A DNA stretch of 64,000 nucleotides from Clostridiales bacterium (lineage in GTDB: Bacteria > Bacillota > Clostridia > Lachnospirales > Lachnospiraceae). This document shows positions 62,307 through 64,000 of this stretch, one piece after another. Position numbers and translations under genes: made by a program. The stretch's first letter is position 1. Each line of letters opens with the position of its first letter. The notes under the pieces were generated by a model. It was given only the letters and a program-made list of their open reading frames with translations, was not told the origin of the DNA and did no database searches. The stretch covers positions 1 through 64,000 of the forward strand of contig JAJQBI010000035.1 of the NCBI GenBank assembly GCA_021203365.1, read 5' to 3'.

Positions 62307-62343
62307 TAGGTGTACACCTATGGCATATGTAGGTGTACACCTA
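62307..62343. promoter_or_regulatory. two identical 14-bp perfect palindromes, operator-like
   Basis: TAGGTGTACACCTA at 62307-62320 and again at 62330-62343, 23 bp centre to centre. The first extends to CATAGGTGTACACCTATG. It sits in a degraded region between the DUF3791 cassette and a truncated AAA-ATPase gene; the cognate regulator is unknown. Confidence 0.55.
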
Positions 62344-62378
62344 TACCCGTTTGTACTTAATCCGGTAACCGTCCTTCA

Positions 62379-62504
62379 TCATGATGGACAGCTCACCGTA
62401 GACTTTCCCCAGTTGCTCAGAAGCTCCCGGATCATACCCGTCTTATCAACATAATAAAAATCATTGCTCTGGATTTTTGCAAAATCATCAATCCCTATTG
62501 GCAT
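62379..62504 (-). pseudogene. N-terminal fragment of an AAA-ATPase-like (PF09820-type) gene
   Basis: MPIGIDDFAKIQSNDFYYVD followed by KTGMIRELLSNWGK is the conserved start of the AAA-ATPase-like/PD-(D/E)XK family. The frame then breaks and stops after 41 codons, before Walker A. A second, unrelated coding-like tail (EQLGKVYGELSIMMKDGYRI..) in another frame runs on and stops at the palindromes. Most of the gene has been deleted. The rest of 62115-62757 holds a GCCCTTAT/ATAAGGGC palindrome near 62170-62190 but no gene. Confidence 0.65.
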
Positions 62505-62757
62505 TTTCTTCTTACCGGTCGCTCTGATCACCTCTGTTTTAACGCGATCCGCACAAAAAATTTATTCTCATTTAAATTACTATGATTTATAATTTACCAC
62601 AAATACCCCTTAAGTTCTATAACTTTTTAAATATGTAATTTTTATTATTCACTTCCCAAAAGTCACATATCCACCCTATTGAAAATGACCGCATTATTTT
62701 TCCCGGAATATTTCCCTGTATCATCCCCTTATTAAGAACGCCGCATGAGTTTGCATT

Positions 62758-64000
62758 TTACTCCACAGTAACACTCTTTGCCAGATTTCTCGGCTTATCC
62801 ACATCGAGTCCTTTCGCAACACTCACATAATATCCGATAAGCTGTAACGGCACCACGGCCAGGGAAGCCAGGAAGTGACTGTCCGCTTTGGGTATGTACA
62901 CCGTAAAATCCGCCAGATCCTCGATTTCATAATTGCCATAGGTGGTCAGCGCCATCAGATAGGCTCCCCGGCTCTTCACCTCCACCATGTTGCTCACGGT
63001 CTTCTCATACAAACCGGCCTGTGTGAGCGTCCCAACCACCAGGGTACCGTTCTCAATCAGCGAAATGGTCCCATGTTTCAGCTCCCCGGCCGCATAGGCC
63101 TCTGAATGGATATAACTGATTTCCTTCAGCTTCAGGCTGCCTTCCAGGGAAACCGCATAGTCAATTCCACGCCCGATGAAAAAAATGTCTTTCCGGTTTG
63201 CCTGCCTGGCCGCAAACCACTGCAGGCGCTCTTTATCCTCCAGAATCCTTTTCATTTTATCCGGGAGAGCTTCCAGCTCTTCTATATACGTCCCATATTT
63301 CTCTTCATCAATCACTCCCCGCACATACCCAAACTGCAGCGCAAGGCAATAACAGGCCGCCAGCTGTGTACTGTACGCTTTCGTAGTCGCCACCGCGATC
63401 TCCGGGCCGGCCAGGGTCAGGAATACATTGTCGGCTTCTCTTGCGATAGAACTTCCCGCCACATTCACAATGGCCAGTGTCCGGATGCCGCGCGCCTTCA
63501 CTTCCCGCAGGGCCGCAAGGGAATCCGCCGTCTCTCCGCTCTGGCTGATGATAATCACAAGGGAATCAGGAGTTAAAAGAGGCTTCCGGTACCGGAATTC
63601 AGATGCCAGCTCCACGCGGACGGGAATCTTCGCAAAATCTTCAAACACATACTGGGCCACGACGCCCGCGTGATAGGCAGAACCGCAGGCCACGATGTGA
63701 ATCTGGGAAATGGTTTTTATCTCCTCATCCGTAAAGCCCACGGAGGACAGGTCTATTTTCCGGCCGTTTTTTCCTTCCGTATTCCCCGCAGCTTCTTTCA
63801 CCACAGAGGCCAGCGTGTCGCGCACAGCTCTCGGCTGTTCGTGGATCTCCTTCATCATAAAGTGCTCGAAGCCGCCCTTTTCCGCCGCTTCCACATCCCA
63901 GCGGATTTCCGTCATTTCCTTTTCAATCTCATCGCCGTCCAGATTGTAGAAGGTAATCTCGCCCTTCTTAACCCTGGCCATTTCCAGGTTTTCGATGTAA
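62758..64000 (-). CDS. glmS: glutamine-fructose-6-phosphate aminotransferase, 3' part
   Basis: The frame is open beyond the window end, so the N-terminal glutaminase domain is missing. About 413 residues are visible: linker, then two SIS domains (IHIVACGSAYHAGVVAQYVF, IISQSGETADSLAALREVKA, TKAYSTQLAACYCLALQFGY, EISYIHSEAYAAGELKHGTI) and the conserved end DKPRNLAKSVTVE. Makes glucosamine 6-phosphate for wall synthesis, the reverse of NagB. The downstream 62640-62757 stretch shows no clear terminator. Confidence 0.95.
   Translation of the reverse strand, partial: YIENLEMARVKKGEITFYNLDGDEIEKEMTEIRWDVEAAEKGGFEHFMMKEIHEQPRAVRDTLASVVKEAAGNTEGKNGRKIDLSSVGFTDEEIKTISQIHIVACGSAYHAGVVAQYVFEDFAKIPVRVELASEFRYRKPLLTPDSLVIIISQSGETADSLAALREVKARGIRTLAIVNVAGSSIAREADNVFLTLAGPEIAVATTKAYSTQLAACYCLALQFGYVRGVIDEEKYGTYIEELEALPDKMKRILEDKERLQWFAARQANRKDIFFIGRGIDYAVSLEGSLKLKEISYIHSEAYAAGELKHGTISLIENGTLVVGTLTQAGLYEKTVSNMVEVKSRGAYLMALTTYGNYEIEDLADFTVYIPKADSHFLASLAVVPLQLIGYYVSVAKGLDVDKPRNLAKSVTVE

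Noticed and set aside
62056-62340. Minus-strand ORF of 94 codons across the DUF3791 cassette end
   Set aside because: Overlaps a better-supported plus gene, has no ribosome site and no recognisable domain.

Overview
The window looks like a chromosomal segment of an anaerobic gut Firmicute, most likely Lachnospiraceae (Clostridia). The basis is mid-GC DNA with strong AGGAGG ribosome sites, sigma-A promoters, radical-enzyme metabolism, mucin/milk-glycan use, cobalamin and TPP riboswitches ending in intrinsic terminators, and DUF3791/DUF3990 and type I toxin-antitoxin cassettes. No tRNA, rRNA, CRISPR array or complete insertion sequence was seen.

Layout. 1-3.1 kb is an AT-richer accessory stretch: the end of a tandem alpha/beta hydrolase, a 33-residue type I toxin with a convergent antitoxin RNA, a small membrane protein, a DUF6429 gene and a broken gene. 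3.1-9.2 kb holds a PucR regulator divergent from a URO-D family gene, an aquaporin, an MBL-fold hydrolase and a DUF89 gene. 9.3-19.6 kb (minus strand) is a lacto-N-biose/galacto-N-biose operon: PPC-domain protein, NagB, GH112 phosphorylase, sugar ABC transporter, NahK-type kinase, AraC regulator, DUF1254 protein. 19.8-28.2 kb has a DUF3786 gene, a MATE pump, hydroxyproline dehydratase (HypD) with its activase (HypE), and a zinc/cadmium-type P-ATPase with a His-rich tail.

28.4-43.3 kb is a cobalamin regulon of two convergent arms, each started by a cobalamin riboswitch. The plus arm is an Opp/Dpp-type ABC transporter plus an orphan type-1 binding protein. The minus arm encodes an exported CbiK-type chelatase, a small NEAT-like exported protein, a NEAT-like/FecB fusion binding protein, a FecCD-type permease, an ATPase with an extra C-terminal domain and an AstE-like hydrolase. 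A third NEAT-like protein, membrane anchored, and cobI lie just outside. This envelope system is the best candidate for undescribed biology here.

43.7-64 kb: cobI with an ABC-2 exporter, a small alarmone synthetase, a TPP-riboswitch ThiXYZ-type transporter (permease apparently frameshifted) with a TatD hydrolase, cardiolipin synthase, rpsU, alaS, tyrS, a choline-binding-type SleB hydrolase, a secreted CAP/Ig/FN3 protein, a DUF3791-DUF3990 module, a degraded AAA-ATPase gene, and the 3' part of glmS.

Across the window, three full copies and one fragment of a 170-225 nt structured element lie directly upstream of, and on the same strand as, unrelated genes (DUF89, cobI, tyrS, the AstE-like gene). 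The copies keep base pairing by compensatory changes, so the fold is conserved rather than just the sequence.
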